In this document: positions 9,236 through 17,961 of the stretch, one piece after another
Numbering within the stretch: position 1 is the stretch's first letter
Layout: the number at the start of each line of letters is the position of its first letter
From: Vibrio ostreicida
GTDB taxonomy: Bacteria > Pseudomonadota > Gammaproteobacteria > Enterobacterales > Vibrionaceae
Length of the DNA stretch: 64,000 bases
Assembly (NCBI RefSeq): GCF_013074385.2
Contig: NZ_JABEYA020000002.1
Coordinates: 1-64,000 of the forward strand
Direction: 5' to 3'
Position numbers and translations under genes: made by a program
Notes under the pieces: generated by a model
The model's database searches: none
What the model saw: the letters and a program-made list of their open reading frames with translations, nothing else
Told to the model about the DNA's origin: nothing

Positions 9236-11110
9236 GTGATTCAGCGTCGTAACATTTTTTGGCACTTGTGCATTACCACAATAGTATTTGTGTCAATTGT
9301 GACCACCTACTACGTGCACAGGTATCAGCAGCTCCAAAGCGACACCGTATTGTCAACGGCTAAGCATGCACTTAATCAACTCGCGTACAGCGAAAGAGAA
9401 TATCGCAGTGCCCGCACTCAGCTGGTATCTGTTGTTGATTTGCTGGCCCACAGTAGTACCTTGAAGGATTACTTTGTCTCTCCAACGCCGACCAATCGCA
9501 ATGATCTTATTGATGTTTGGTCTTCAGTAGCGTTAAACCATCAATGGTATCGTCAGATCCAATTGCTTGATCAACGTGGTACAGAACGGTTACGTCTGGA
9601 TTACTTTTCCAGCGAAGCACGCATCAGTATTGACGGTGAACGACGCGACCAATCGCATCTCGATTATTTCAATTACGCTAAGACACTAAAAAATAAGCAA
9701 ATTGGGGCTTGGGGAATTGATTTAAAAACCGCCGAAGGAAACGTGATTTACCCTTATCAGCCCAGTCTGAGACTGATTGCTCCGATTGATATTGAAAATC
9801 AACGTGTTGGCTATCTAGTGATGAATATTGATGTTTGGCACTTAATTTCACGTCTCAATGATTCACCTGATGATGGGATCCGCCCTCAATTGGTTGAGGG
9901 GCAGGGCTACGTACTGGCTCAAGATGACCGATCGTTACCGCTCGAAAATCCGATGGGATTTAGCCCGCAGAACATGGCAAAGCGTTATCCGAACAGCTGG
10001 CAACAAATTCAAAAGAAGAAGTCTGGTTATGTGCTTGAAAATCAACAGTTGGTGGTTTTTAATCAACTGCCGCTGTCGGAAGGAAAAACGCTTTATCAGG
10101 TGGTTAAATTTTCCCAAGACGATCTTGAAGCACGATGCGAGCTCGAATACCGTTTATTGATCAAAGAAGCATCGATTATTTTTCTGGTCGTGATCACGCT
10201 GATCATGCCCGTGACCAGCACCATTATTTATTATCGTAACCGAAGTTTGGAGAGTCAGTTAGCCAGAGCGGCTTTAAATGGCATGACGGCTGTGGTGATT
10301 TCTGATAAACATCACCGTGCGATATTGGTTAATCGCGAGTTTGAAACGTTGACGGGATACCGGCAAGAGGAGATGGCAGATAAGCACATGCTGGATATCT
10401 TACTCAGTCATGAGACCGAATCAGATCCTCTTCCTTCTTTGGCGTCAAAGAAAAAGTGGGAAGGCGAAATCAAAATTTTGCACCAGCAGACGGGGATTAT
10501 CGCAACCGCCATCATACGTATTCAAAGTGTCGCAGGCAGGGGCAGTCGTTCCAGTTACTATATTACCTCGTTGATCGATATTTCACAGCGAAAAGAGCTT
10601 GAAGAACGGCTGAGAATATTGAGTGAAAAAGACGAGCTGACCCAACTATGGAATCGTCGAAAATTCGAAGTGGAACTTCGTAGCAGTACGAAATTGATGG
10701 AACGTTATCGGGACGCAAGAAAAGCGTGTTTGGCATTGCTCGACATTGATTTTTTTAAACGGGTCAATGACGAAATGGGCCACGATGAGGGTGATAGGGT
10801 TATCAGTCGGGTTGGGGCGATATTGACCGAAGCGTTGCGGGAGACTGACTTTATTGCCCGAATAGGTGGGGAAGAGTTTGCTATCATTATGCCGCACACC
10901 AACATTGAAGAAGCAGAGTTAGCGCTAGAGCGGGTTCGAATCGCAGTGGAAATGGCTCCTGATGTCCCTGTGACTATCAGTGCAGGTCTGACGGATCTGA
11001 CAGGCAACAGTACCCGCTGTTATAAATGTGCAGATATAGCATTATATGAATCAAAGACATTAGGCCGAAACCAGATATCCTTATGCTACAGTCATTCAGA
11101 ATTTGCGTGA
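9236..11110 (+). CDS. Membrane PAS-GGDEF diguanylate cyclase
   Basis: The predicted enzyme makes the second messenger cyclic di-GMP from two GTP. From the GTG start the 624 residues run as follows: membrane helix near 8-27, a periplasmic sensor region to about 310, a second helix near 312-334, a PAS domain near 345-450 (VNREFETLTGYRQEEM), and a GGDEF domain to the end. The active-site signature is GGEEF at 544-548, and an inhibitory RxxD site (RETD, 535-538) stands five residues before it, so product inhibition is likely. GTG 9236 is chosen because GGGAG lies seven bases upstream; the frame also allows a TTG at 9161. The ligand sensed outside the membrane is unknown. Confidence 0.9.
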   Translation: MIQRRNIFWHLCITTIVFVSIVTTYYVHRYQQLQSDTVLSTAKHALNQLAYSEREYRSARTQLVSVVDLLAHSSTLKDYFVSPTPTNRNDLIDVWSSVALNHQWYRQIQLLDQRGTERLRLDYFSSEARISIDGERRDQSHLDYFNYAKTLKNKQIGAWGIDLKTAEGNVIYPYQPSLRLIAPIDIENQRVGYLVMNIDVWHLISRLNDSPDDGIRPQLVEGQGYVLAQDDRSLPLENPMGFSPQNMAKRYPNSWQQIQKKKSGYVLENQQLVVFNQLPLSEGKTLYQVVKFSQDDLEARCELEYRLLIKEASIIFLVVITLIMPVTSTIIYYRNRSLESQLARAALNGMTAVVISDKHHRAILVNREFETLTGYRQEEMADKHMLDILLSHETESDPLPSLASKKKWEGEIKILHQQTGIIATAIIRIQSVAGRGSRSSYYITSLIDISQRKELEERLRILSEKDELTQLWNRRKFEVELRSSTKLMERYRDARKACLALLDIDFFKRVNDEMGHDEGDRVISRVGAILTEALRETDFIARIGGEEFAIIMPHTNIEEAELALERVRIAVEMAPDVPVTISAGLTDLTGNSTRCYKCADIALYESKTLGRNQISLCYSHSEFA

Positions 11111-11143
11111 GTGGAGATTCAAGGGCTTGAGTGAGCGTATCAA

Positions 11144-11803
11144 TTAAGCGGCCTTTTCAATACTTGGTTGAATTTGTTTGATGGAAAGGGATAGCTGTCG
11201 GTCAAATTCTTGTAGCGCGTGTTTGAGGTTTTTTTCCAATACCGTTTTCATCAATTGTTCATACGCCTGAGTATCAAAATGACTCAGTTCGCAGCCCTGA
11301 TGGTGCGCAAAATAGCGGTAACGCTTGATCTGATTGGCCAAATCTCTAAAAAAGTTCAGCATATGAGTAGAATGAGCAGCTTGCAAAAGCGAGAGGTGGA
11401 ATTTCTGCTGACGTTCTTCTCGAGTTGACCAGTCAATGACCTCTGTTGAAAAATCGAGTCGTGACAACTGGTGGAATGAACTCAGTACATTCAACTCCCA
11501 TTCTTCTTGTCCGTAAGCCATCGACTGTTCCAACAAGGTGGGGGCGATGGTTCGTAAGCTCTGATAGAGATCATGGAGTTCGTTGAGGCTCACACTTGCA
11601 ACTCGAGCCCCTTTTTGCGGCTCGAGGCTAATGTATTTTTCGCATGCGAGTTGCATCAATGCCTCTCGTATTGGTGAGGCGCCAACTTGATAATAATTTT
11701 TTAACTCAGCGACACTGAGCTTCTCTCCGGGCTGAAAGATACCATATAAAATATCACGACTTATCATGGCTGATACAGTGGCAGTTAATGTTGGTCTGGA
11801 CAC
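11144..11803 (-). CDS. GntR-family regulator with FCD domain
   Basis: The 219-residue product is a DNA-binding regulator of the GntR family, FadR/FCD branch. Its N-terminal winged helix shows ISRDILYGIFQPGEKLSVAEL and the recognition helix region GASPIREALMQL. The remainder is helical and contains the FCD-type segments LYQSLRTIAPTLLEQ and FHLSLLQAAHSTHML. The start is a GTG with AGGGAT just upstream. It stands alone between a diguanylate cyclase and pykF on its strand, so neither ligand nor target genes can be inferred. Confidence 0.85.
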   Translation of the reverse strand: MSRPTLTATVSAMISRDILYGIFQPGEKLSVAELKNYYQVGASPIREALMQLACEKYISLEPQKGARVASVSLNELHDLYQSLRTIAPTLLEQSMAYGQEEWELNVLSSFHQLSRLDFSTEVIDWSTREERQQKFHLSLLQAAHSTHMLNFFRDLANQIKRYRYFAHHQGCELSHFDTQAYEQLMKTVLEKNLKHALQEFDRQLSLSIKQIQPSIEKAA

Positions 11804-11913
11804 GATCCCTATCCTCTCTATTTAGCACGAGCTCGTATTTTTAATGCACTCAAACGGGGTATCATTCTGTAATAATGATAAAATGAACAGTACCATCCGA
11901 CAAGAGATAGAGA

Positions 11914-11939
11914 TAAAAAAAGAGGGCTTAAGCCCTCTT
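11914..11939 (-). terminator. Intrinsic terminator after pykF
   Basis: AAGAGGGC pairs with GCCCTCTT around TTAA, followed on the minus strand by a run of T. It begins 28 bases after the pykF stop. Confidence 0.92.
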
Positions 11940-11966
11940 AATCATTCGGCGTTACATTGTTCAGTG

Positions 11967-13379
11967 TTAAAGAACGTGAACAGATGCAGTGTTTGTTGTG
12001 CCTGAGGCGACTAAAGCACCAGAGACCATCACCACGATATCGCCCTTGGTGCCGAGCCCTGATTCAAGCGCCAGCTCTTTGCCTGCGACGTAGAATGCAT
12101 CGGTGCTGTCGATAGAGTTGACCAAAACGGGACGAACACCTTTCGTTAGTACCAACTGTGCCGCAGTTTTTGCGTTGGTTGTCAGTGCTAAGATGTTGGC
12201 TGTTGGGAAATATTTACGCACTGAGCGGGCAGACTTACCGCCTTCAGTCGCCACGACAATAAGAGGCGCGGCCAGTTTCTCGGCTGTATCGACAGCGCCT
12301 TTACATACCGCTTCGGTAATGCGCAAGCGAGGGCTATCCAGACGTGAACCCAGCTCGGCCTTGAGTGCCGAATCGGTACGGTTTGCGATTTGTGCCATGA
12401 TGGTGACGGCTTCAACGGGGTATTTACCTTTCGCTGTTTCACCAGAGAGCATCACTGCATCCGTACCATCCATGACCGCGTTGGCTACGTCACCTGCTTC
12501 AGCGCGAGTTGGGCGTGGGTTGTGGATCATTGAGTCCAGCATTTGAGTTGCAGTGATGACCATCTTGCGTGCGCGATTACATTTTTCGATCATCATCTTT
12601 TGAGCAAAAATAACTTCTTCTGCTGGTATTTCTACACCAAGATCGCCACGAGCAACCATGATACCGTCAGACAGCTCCAAAATCTCATCGAAGTTATCGA
12701 CCCCTTCTTGGTTTTCGATCTTAGAGATGATATGGATGTTTTGACCACCGTTTGCCGCAAGCACATCTCGGATTTCTTGAACATCCGACGCTTTACGGAT
12801 GAACGAAGCCGCGACGAAGTCGACGCCTTGCTCGCAGCCAAACTTAAGGTCACTCTTATCTTTATCAGATAGGGCTGGCAGGTTCACCGAAACACCTGGC
12901 AGATTGACGCCTTTGTTTTCGCCAAGCGCACCATTATTCAATACTTTACACTTAACTTCTGTTTCGGTGATGGCCACTACTTCCATTTCAATGAGGCCAT
13001 CATCGACCAGAATAGTGTTACCGACGTTCAGATCGGCGGCAAACCCGGCATACGTGACGGCGACAGTATGTTGATTACCTACTACAGAGGTGTCCGTTGT
13101 GAAGGAGAACGTCTGACCTGCAACCAGATCGACATCTTCACCGTTTTCGAGCTTGATGGTACGAATCTCAGGGCCTTTAGTATCGAGAAGGATCGCCAGC
13201 TGTTTACCAGACTCTTCCATTACCTGACGGAAGTTCGCAATACGAGTGCCGTGTTCTTCAAAGTCACCGTGAGAGAAGTTCAGGCGCATCACATTCATAC
13301 CTGCGTTGACGAGCTCTGTTAGTTTCTCTACAGATTCTGTTTTTGGGCCAATCGTACAGACGATTTTGGTCTTTTTCAT
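11967..13379 (-). CDS. pykF: Pyruvate kinase I
   Basis: PykF converts phosphoenolpyruvate and ADP to pyruvate and ATP at the end of glycolysis. The 470-residue length equals that of E. coli PykF. The barrel motifs [32 protein letters not shown] and [12 protein letters not shown] are all present, as is the substrate loop [10 protein letters not shown]. The C-terminal domain has [15 protein letters not shown] and ends [12 protein letters not shown], the pattern of the fructose-bisphosphate-activated isozyme. It is divergent from the DeoR regulator glmR across a 430-base gap with several inverted repeats. Confidence 0.98.
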   Translation of the reverse strand: MKKTKIVCTIGPKTESVEKLTELVNAGMNVMRLNFSHGDFEEHGTRIANFRQVMEESGKQLAILLDTKGPEIRTIKLENGEDVDLVAGQTFSFTTDTSVVGNQHTVAVTYAGFAADLNVGNTILVDDGLIEMEVVAITETEVKCKVLNNGALGENKGVNLPGVSVNLPALSDKDKSDLKFGCEQGVDFVAASFIRKASDVQEIRDVLAANGGQNIHIISKIENQEGVDNFDEILELSDGIMVARGDLGVEIPAEEVIFAQKMMIEKCNRARKMVITATQMLDSMIHNPRPTRAEAGDVANAVMDGTDAVMLSGETAKGKYPVEAVTIMAQIANRTDSALKAELGSRLDSPRLRITEAVCKGAVDTAEKLAAPLIVVATEGGKSARSVRKYFPTANILALTTNAKTAAQLVLTKGVRPVLVNSIDSTDAFYVAGKELALESGLGTKGDIVVMVSGALVASGTTNTASVHVL

Positions 13380-13526
13380 GGAAGCAATTCTCCGGTCAAT
13401 ATAGTTACAATTTGAAAGTCATTGGTTTCGTTGAAGTCGCACGTTCTCACAGGGATTATAGGCCTCCCATATAGAAGAGAACATCACATCCATTGTTCGA
13501 CTATTGAACTGAAAGTCTTTCATCAA

Positions 13527-13549
13527 GTTTAGTCATTTTATGACTAAAC
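13527..13549. repeat. Perfect inverted repeat in the pykF upstream region
   Basis: GTTTAGTCAT and ATGACTAAAC form ten perfect pairs around TTT, 148 bases before the pykF start codon. It could be an operator or a hairpin in the pykF leader RNA. It has no T run on either side long enough for a good terminator. Confidence 0.7.
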
Positions 13550-13757
13550 CTTTGGCACAATTCGCCGTATTTCTGTGACTAACCTCAGTGACATACGACT
13601 AGTTGCAAAAAAACAACGGTCAATTCTGTAATTTTTTTTCTTTTCGGTGCCGAATTCTACCACTGATCGATTTCAATATCACTGATTTAGGATTGTCTTA
13701 GGACAAGGTTTAGGCGCTAATTTTTTATTTTTTATCTCAAAATAAATAGACATTAAA

Positions 13758-13793
13758 GTTTCGTTTTGATTATAATTACTTTCATAACGAAAC
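13758..13793. promoter_or_regulatory. Candidate GlmR operator upstream of glmR
   Basis: GTTTCGTT (13758-13765) and AACGAAAC (13786-13793) are perfect inverted arms 20 bases apart, ending 17 bases before the glmR start. The left arm overlaps the 12-mer ACATTAAAGTTT (13750-13761), which recurs downstream of glmS. Confidence 0.5.
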
Positions 13794-13810
13794 ATTGTGA
13801 CTAGTTAAAA

Positions 13811-14572
13811 ATGTCGAAACGAAATACACAACTGAGAAGGCACACCATTTCCCACCTTGTGAATGAACAAGGTGAGGTGAGTGTTGAGGCATTATCTCTC
13901 CAATTTGAGACATCAGAAGTCACGATTAGAAAGGATTTGGCGTCACTGGAAAAAAATGGCCTGCTGTTACGCCGTTATGGTGGCGCGATCGCGCTTCCCA
14001 AAGAAGTCGTTAGTGATGAACTCAGTGAAAGTATTTCGGTTCGTAAGAGTGAGTTGGCTCAAGCCGCTGCTGGGCTGATCCGTGAATACAATCGCATTGT
14101 GGTAGACAGCGGCAGCACGACCGCTTCCTTGATCAAACAGCTTAACGGGATGCGTGGCTTGGTCGTCATGACGAACTCTTTGCCTGTCGCCAACGCATTA
14201 AATGAGCTTGAAAGCGAGCCGATTCTGTTAATGACGGGGGGGACTTGGGATGCGCACTCTGAATCATTCCAAGGACAAGTGGCCGAGTCGGTATTGCGCT
14301 CTTACGATTTCGACCAGTTGTTTATCGGTGCAGATGGCGTCGACCTTGAGCGTGGTACGACGACATTTAACGAGCTGATTGGCCTGAGTAAGGTGATGGC
14401 CGATGTCTCAAGAGAAGTTATCGTGATGGTCGAATCAGAGAAGATAGGCCGCAAGATCCCGAATCTGGAACTCAGTTGGACATCGATTGATATCTTAGTG
14501 ACGAACAAAGACTTAAGTGATGAGAGTAAGAGACGTATTGAATCTCATGGCGTCAAAGTCATTTGCGCTTAA
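13811..14572 (+). CDS. glmR: DeoR-family regulator next to glmS (GlmR-like)
   Basis: The 253-residue product is a DeoR-family repressor with an N-terminal helix-turn-helix (EVSVEALSLQFETSEVTIRKDLASLE) and the family signature RRYGGAIA. The C-terminal sugar-phosphate sensor domain includes IVVDSGSTTASLI and LFIGADGVDLERGTTTFNE. It lies 83 bases before glmS on the same strand. A DeoR-type gene in the same position in Pseudomonas, glmR, acts on glmS, so an amino-sugar phosphate is a reasonable ligand; that is inference. The ribosome-binding site is weak, which fits a low-abundance regulator. The symbol rests on context as much as sequence. Confidence 0.82.
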   Translation: MSKRNTQLRRHTISHLVNEQGEVSVEALSLQFETSEVTIRKDLASLEKNGLLLRRYGGAIALPKEVVSDELSESISVRKSELAQAAAGLIREYNRIVVDSGSTTASLIKQLNGMRGLVVMTNSLPVANALNELESEPILLMTGGTWDAHSESFQGQVAESVLRSYDFDQLFIGADGVDLERGTTTFNELIGLSKVMADVSREVIVMVESEKIGRKIPNLELSWTSIDILVTNKDLSDESKRRIESHGVKVICA

Positions 14573-14655
14573 CCCTATTTTAAATATTAATATTGTGCGT
14601 TCTGTAACCTTCGCGGGCTAAGAACATAACAAATAGAAACATTGCGGAGAAAGAT

Positions 14656-16488
14656 ATGTGTGGAATCGTAGGTGCCGTAGCACAACGAGATGTTGCTGAA
14701 ATTTTAGTCGAAGGTCTTCGTCGTCTTGAGTATCGTGGATACGATTCTGCGGGCGTAGCGATCGTCGATGGTGAGTCCAACCTAACTCGAATTCGTCGTT
14801 TGGGCAAAGTTCAAGAGCTCGCAGAGGCTGTCGAGGCGGCTGAATTTAATGGTGGAACAGGCATAGCGCACACTCGCTGGGCAACACACGGCGAACCTTC
14901 TGAGGCGAACGCACACCCGCATCTCTCTGGTGATATTGCCATTGTCCATAATGGCATCATCGAGAATCACGAAGCATTACGAACCTTGCTTCAGTCTCGT
15001 GGTTACGTATTTGAATCTCAAACGGACACCGAAGTCATCGCCCACATGGTTGAATGGCAGTTACGCACATCGGAAAGCTTGTTAGAAGCCGTACAGAAAA
15101 CAGCTAAGTTGCTTGAAGGTGCTTATGGCACCGTGGCGGTTGATCGTAGAGACCCATCTCGGGTGGTCGTGGCGCGATCAGGCAGCCCAATCGTTATTGG
15201 TTTTGGTGTGGGGGAGAACTTCCTAGCTTCAGATCAATTGGCACTTTTGAGTGTCACTCGTCGCTTTATGTACCTTGAAGAAGGTGATGTCGCCGAGGTT
15301 ACGCGCCGTGACGTTCGCGTTTTTGACGCTTCTGGAGAGAGTGTTGAACGTGAAATCACAGAATCGAATGCAGAGCATGATGCTGGTGACAAAGGCCATT
15401 ACCGACATTTTATGCAAAAAGAAATCTACGAACAGCCAACCGCGTTACTCAATACGATGGAAGGCCGTCTGACCAAAGATACAGTGGTAACAGAATCTAT
15501 TGGTATCAATGCTAATGACATTCTCAGTAAAGTGGAGCACGTGCAAATTATTGCGTGTGGCACGTCCTACAATGCAGGCATGACAGCGCGCTATTGGTTT
15601 GAGGACATTGCAGGGGTGAGCTGTGATGTAGAAATCGCGTCAGAATTCCGCTACCGCAGCTTTGTAACGCGCCCAAACAGCCTGCTGATCACGCTTTCTC
15701 AATCCGGTGAAACCGCAGATACTCTTGCGGCATTGCGTTTGGCAAAAGAGAAAGGGTATATGGCGGCAATGACGATCTGTAATGTGGCCGGCTCTTCCTT
15801 GGTACGTGAGTCTGATTTTGCTTTTATGACGCGTGCTGGAGTGGAAATCGGTGTTGCATCGACCAAGGCCTTTACAACCCAATTATCGGCACTGCTAATG
15901 TTGGTGACGGCGCTGGGTAAACAGCAAGGCAGTATCAGCAAATCAAAAGAGCAAGAGATCGTTGAAGCGCTGCACGCTTTACCTCAGCAAATTGAAGGGG
16001 CGTTGTCATTTGAGAAACAGATAGAAGCCTTGGCCCCTGATTTTGCTGATAAGCACCATACTTTGTTCTTGGGGCGCGGTGAGTTTTATCCTATTGCGAT
16101 GGAAGCGTCTCTGAAATTAAAAGAGATTTCCTATATTCACGCTGAAGCGTATGCCGCAGGTGAACTAAAGCATGGTCCACTGGCCTTGATTGATGCTGAT
16201 ATGCCTGTTGTCGTCGTAGCACCAAGTAATGAATTACTCGAAAAACTGAAATCCAATGTTGAAGAAGTGCGTGCTCGTGGTGGTTTATTGTACGTTTTTG
16301 CTGATGAAGATGCTGGTTTTGAAGCGGATGAGACTATGAAGATCATCACTTTACCGCATGTCAGTGCCATTACCGCACCGATTTATTACACCATTCCAAT
16401 GCAGCTTTTATCCTACTATGTTGCCCTTATCAAAGGAACGGACGTCGATCAGCCACGCAACCTAGCCAAGGCAGTGACAGTGGAATAA
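14656..16488 (+). CDS. glmS: Glucosamine-6-phosphate synthase (glutamine-hydrolysing)
   Basis: GlmS makes glucosamine 6-phosphate from fructose 6-phosphate and glutamine, the committed step to UDP-GlcNAc for peptidoglycan and LPS. The 610 residues carry the class II amidotransferase domain (nucleophile Cys2 in MCGIVGAV, then [12 protein letters not shown] and [11 protein letters not shown]). Two SIS isomerase domains follow ([11 protein letters not shown] and [10 protein letters not shown] in the first, [20 protein letters not shown] in parts in the second). The end, [13 protein letters not shown], is the family terminus. A good ribosome-binding site (GCGGAGAAAG) precedes the start. It is probably co-transcribed with glmR, and unusual inverted repeats follow the stop. 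Confidence 0.98.
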   Translation: MCGIVGAVAQRDVAEILVEGLRRLEYRGYDSAGVAIVDGESNLTRIRRLGKVQELAEAVEAAEFNGGTGIAHTRWATHGEPSEANAHPHLSGDIAIVHNGIIENHEALRTLLQSRGYVFESQTDTEVIAHMVEWQLRTSESLLEAVQKTAKLLEGAYGTVAVDRRDPSRVVVARSGSPIVIGFGVGENFLASDQLALLSVTRRFMYLEEGDVAEVTRRDVRVFDASGESVEREITESNAEHDAGDKGHYRHFMQKEIYEQPTALLNTMEGRLTKDTVVTESIGINANDILSKVEHVQIIACGTSYNAGMTARYWFEDIAGVSCDVEIASEFRYRSFVTRPNSLLITLSQSGETADTLAALRLAKEKGYMAAMTICNVAGSSLVRESDFAFMTRAGVEIGVASTKAFTTQLSALLMLVTALGKQQGSISKSKEQEIVEALHALPQQIEGALSFEKQIEALAPDFADKHHTLFLGRGEFYPIAMEASLKLKEISYIHAEAYAAGELKHGPLALIDADMPVVVVAPSNELLEKLKSNVEEVRARGGLLYVFADEDAGFEADETMKIITLPHVSAITAPIYYTIPMQLLSYYVALIKGTDVDQPRNLAKAVTVE

Positions 16489-16522
16489 AGATTCATACTG
16501 AGTATGAAAGTCTTGTTGTCGT

Positions 16523-16580
16523 ACATTAAAGTTTGAAACTCGACAAAAAAGACTAGAACTATGACAATAAAGTTCGAAAC
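16523..16580. repeat. Two copies of a 17-base motif downstream of glmS
   Basis: ACATTAAAGTTTGAAAC (16523-16539) and ACAATAAAGTTCGAAAC (16564-16580) differ at two positions. The first twelve bases of the first copy are identical to 13750-13761 in front of glmR. Each copy has internal dyad symmetry (AGTTTGAAACT; AAAGTT-CGA-AACTTT), as expected for a repressor site. Confidence 0.65.
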
Positions 16581-16600
16581 TTTTCGATGCTTTTTTGTCG
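16541..16600. other. Long inverted repeat and terminator-like structure after glmS
   Basis: CGACAAAAAAG (16541-16551) and CTTTTTTGTCG (16590-16600) are perfect 11-base inverted arms. Inside, TCGAA-ACTT-TTCGA forms a small hairpin that leads three bases later into TTTTTT, so this is also the likely glmS terminator. It could work in both directions. Confidence 0.6.
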
Positions 16601-16676
16601 TAGTTTGCCTTTTACTCTGACAAGATTTTGCCCCTTTCTTCGTTAGATAATCTATACAAGACGATTAACCCTAACT

Positions 16677-17411
16677 TTACTTGGACCAATTGCTACGCAC
16701 GTCAGCTTCAGATTTTGCTATAAGCGTGTCCAGTTCACCACTGTCTCTTAGTTCAATAATTTTTTGGTTAATTATCGGAACCAAATCAGCATGATCTTTA
16801 TGGATATAATGATAGAGTTCTAGTTGATCAAGAGGAGGCCCAACCAGCTCCATATTATTCGCACCTAATTTTTGAAGAACTAAACTACCAAGTAGAGGGT
16901 TTGTTAGTGCAATTTGCGCTCGCCCACTAGACACAGATTGCATCATACTCTCAGGGTTATCAATCACTTCGATACTGCTCTTTTTCATGCCCTGAATGAT
17001 TTTAGCGGTATGCTTAACCCCTCGAATAATAACCACTTTGTACCGACTTAACTCTTCTTTATCGTTTACCTTGATTCCACTGTTGCTCAGAGCGTACCCT
17101 ACCGTTTGGAGAGAATAATAGGCCGTTGGAACACGAATAACATTTGGTGTTTGATCACCATACCCCCAGATCCGAGCGACTTCACCGGCTACCTTGCCTG
17201 AGTTTGCAGCACTTTGAGCTCTCAATCCAGGTAAAGGCTTCACCTGTAAATCGTAACCAAGTTGACTATATATTTCAGTCATAATTTTGGCACTAATCAT
17301 CTGTTCAGGAAGGTTTTCTATTGAAGCAAACGTATAGTTATCTGCGTATACACTAGATGAATGGCTAATAAGTCCAACTGCCACTAAAAATATTTTCTTT
17401 ATAATGTCCAT
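16677..17411 (-). CDS. Periplasmic solute-binding-like protein (SBP_bac_3 type)
   Basis: The 244-residue product has a signal peptide (IIKKIFLVAVGLISHSSSVYA) followed by a small two-lobed binding fold of the family-3 amino-acid type. Marks are YTFASIENLPEQMISAKIM, the hinge-like RYKVVIIRGVKHTAKII and the second-lobe IALTNPLLGSLVL. No permease or ATPase gene is beside it. Such orphan proteins sometimes serve as sensors or have lost transport, but the ligand and role are unknown. It is slightly more AT-rich than its neighbours and lies next to an IS remnant. Confidence 0.75.
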   Translation of the reverse strand: MDIIKKIFLVAVGLISHSSSVYADNYTFASIENLPEQMISAKIMTEIYSQLGYDLQVKPLPGLRAQSAANSGKVAGEVARIWGYGDQTPNVIRVPTAYYSLQTVGYALSNSGIKVNDKEELSRYKVVIIRGVKHTAKIIQGMKKSSIEVIDNPESMMQSVSSGRAQIALTNPLLGSLVLQKLGANNMELVGPPLDQLELYHYIHKDHADLVPIINQKIIELRDSGELDTLIAKSEADVRSNWSK

Positions 17412-17639
17412 GTTCTCTCACCTTGATTCCATCAATAGAGAAGTAGTAGTAGATGAACTAACCAGTGGTCAAACTTAATCTAATTCAAAGTGGATATTTA
17501 TAATTAGCAGGTAAAGGGGACAATTTAAACTTGCATTAACCATGGTATGGAGAGAGGCAATTTAGACTCTGAACGATTCGGCGTTTTTCAAGGTAGTTGC
17601 CGTCATTTGCTTGTTTATTAAGCCGCTTTTCTTTCTGGT

Positions 17640-17907
17640 TGGAGCCGATCAGGCTTCAGCAGCTAGCTCTTTTTCACGCTGACTGGTACAGGTGTCTTTC
17701 TTGACGGCCTTACGCCAACCTTAGATCTGGGATTCGTGTAACCCGATCTGTCTGGCTACCGTATCAAGCCCACTTTATCTGCTAGCTTCAGGGCTTCTGC
17801 CTTAAATTCAGGGGAATGTTTAATTCTAGTTTTTGTCGTTGTCATTGTTCACCTCGTTAGTGCTTGTACTCACTGAACTCGGTGTCCAAAACTGCTGGGG
17901 CGGATCA
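17640..17907 (-). mobile_element. Decayed IS3-family insertion sequence fragment
   Basis: One terminal inverted repeat is recognisable at 17881-17907: reading inward on the minus strand it begins TGATCCGCCCCAGCAG, the form seen at IS3-family ends. It is followed after a short leader by the broken orfA. No orfB and no second terminal repeat can be found, so the element is truncated and cannot move by itself. Its left limit is uncertain. Confidence 0.75.
17649..17845 (-). pseudogene. IS3-type transposase OrfA remnant
   Basis: From ATG 17845 the minus strand reads MTTTKTRIKHSPEFKAEALK, the classic OrfA N-terminus, for 26 codons. A one-base deletion near 17768 then shifts the frame. In the next frame DTVARQIGLHES continues, a stop replaces the usual Tyr at 17721-17723 before GWRKAVKKD, and a final stop falls at 17649-17651 after KELAAEA. 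With one frameshift, one nonsense codon and loss of the leucine-zipper end, this is a dead gene. Confidence 0.85.
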
Positions 17908-17961
17908 CTTTAAGAAGGCCCAAGAACGCGGGCCTGAGTTCAAGGAGACGCTGTTAGGCTA

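Larger units (their letters stand above)
13380..13810. other. Divergent control region of pykF and glmR
   Basis: A 431-base AT-rich gap. It holds a 10-base-pair inverted repeat (13527-13549), a smaller one, TGAAAG-T-CTTTCA (13510-13522), and on the glmR side a long-spaced pair, GTTTCGTT and AACGAAAC (13758-13793). Promoters for both genes must lie here, but I see no clear consensus box. Confidence 0.6.

Noticed and set aside
12103-12546. A 147-codon frame antisense to pykF
   Set aside because: It lies wholly inside a gene with an unmistakable product; the composition follows the pykF codon pattern in reverse and shows no domain.
13510-13522. TGAAAG-T-CTTTCA as a Cra (FruR) site for pykF
   Set aside because: The Cra consensus is an even palindrome with a CG centre (TGAAACGTTTCA type). 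This repeat has an odd centre and no CG, so I kept it only as an unnamed inverted repeat.
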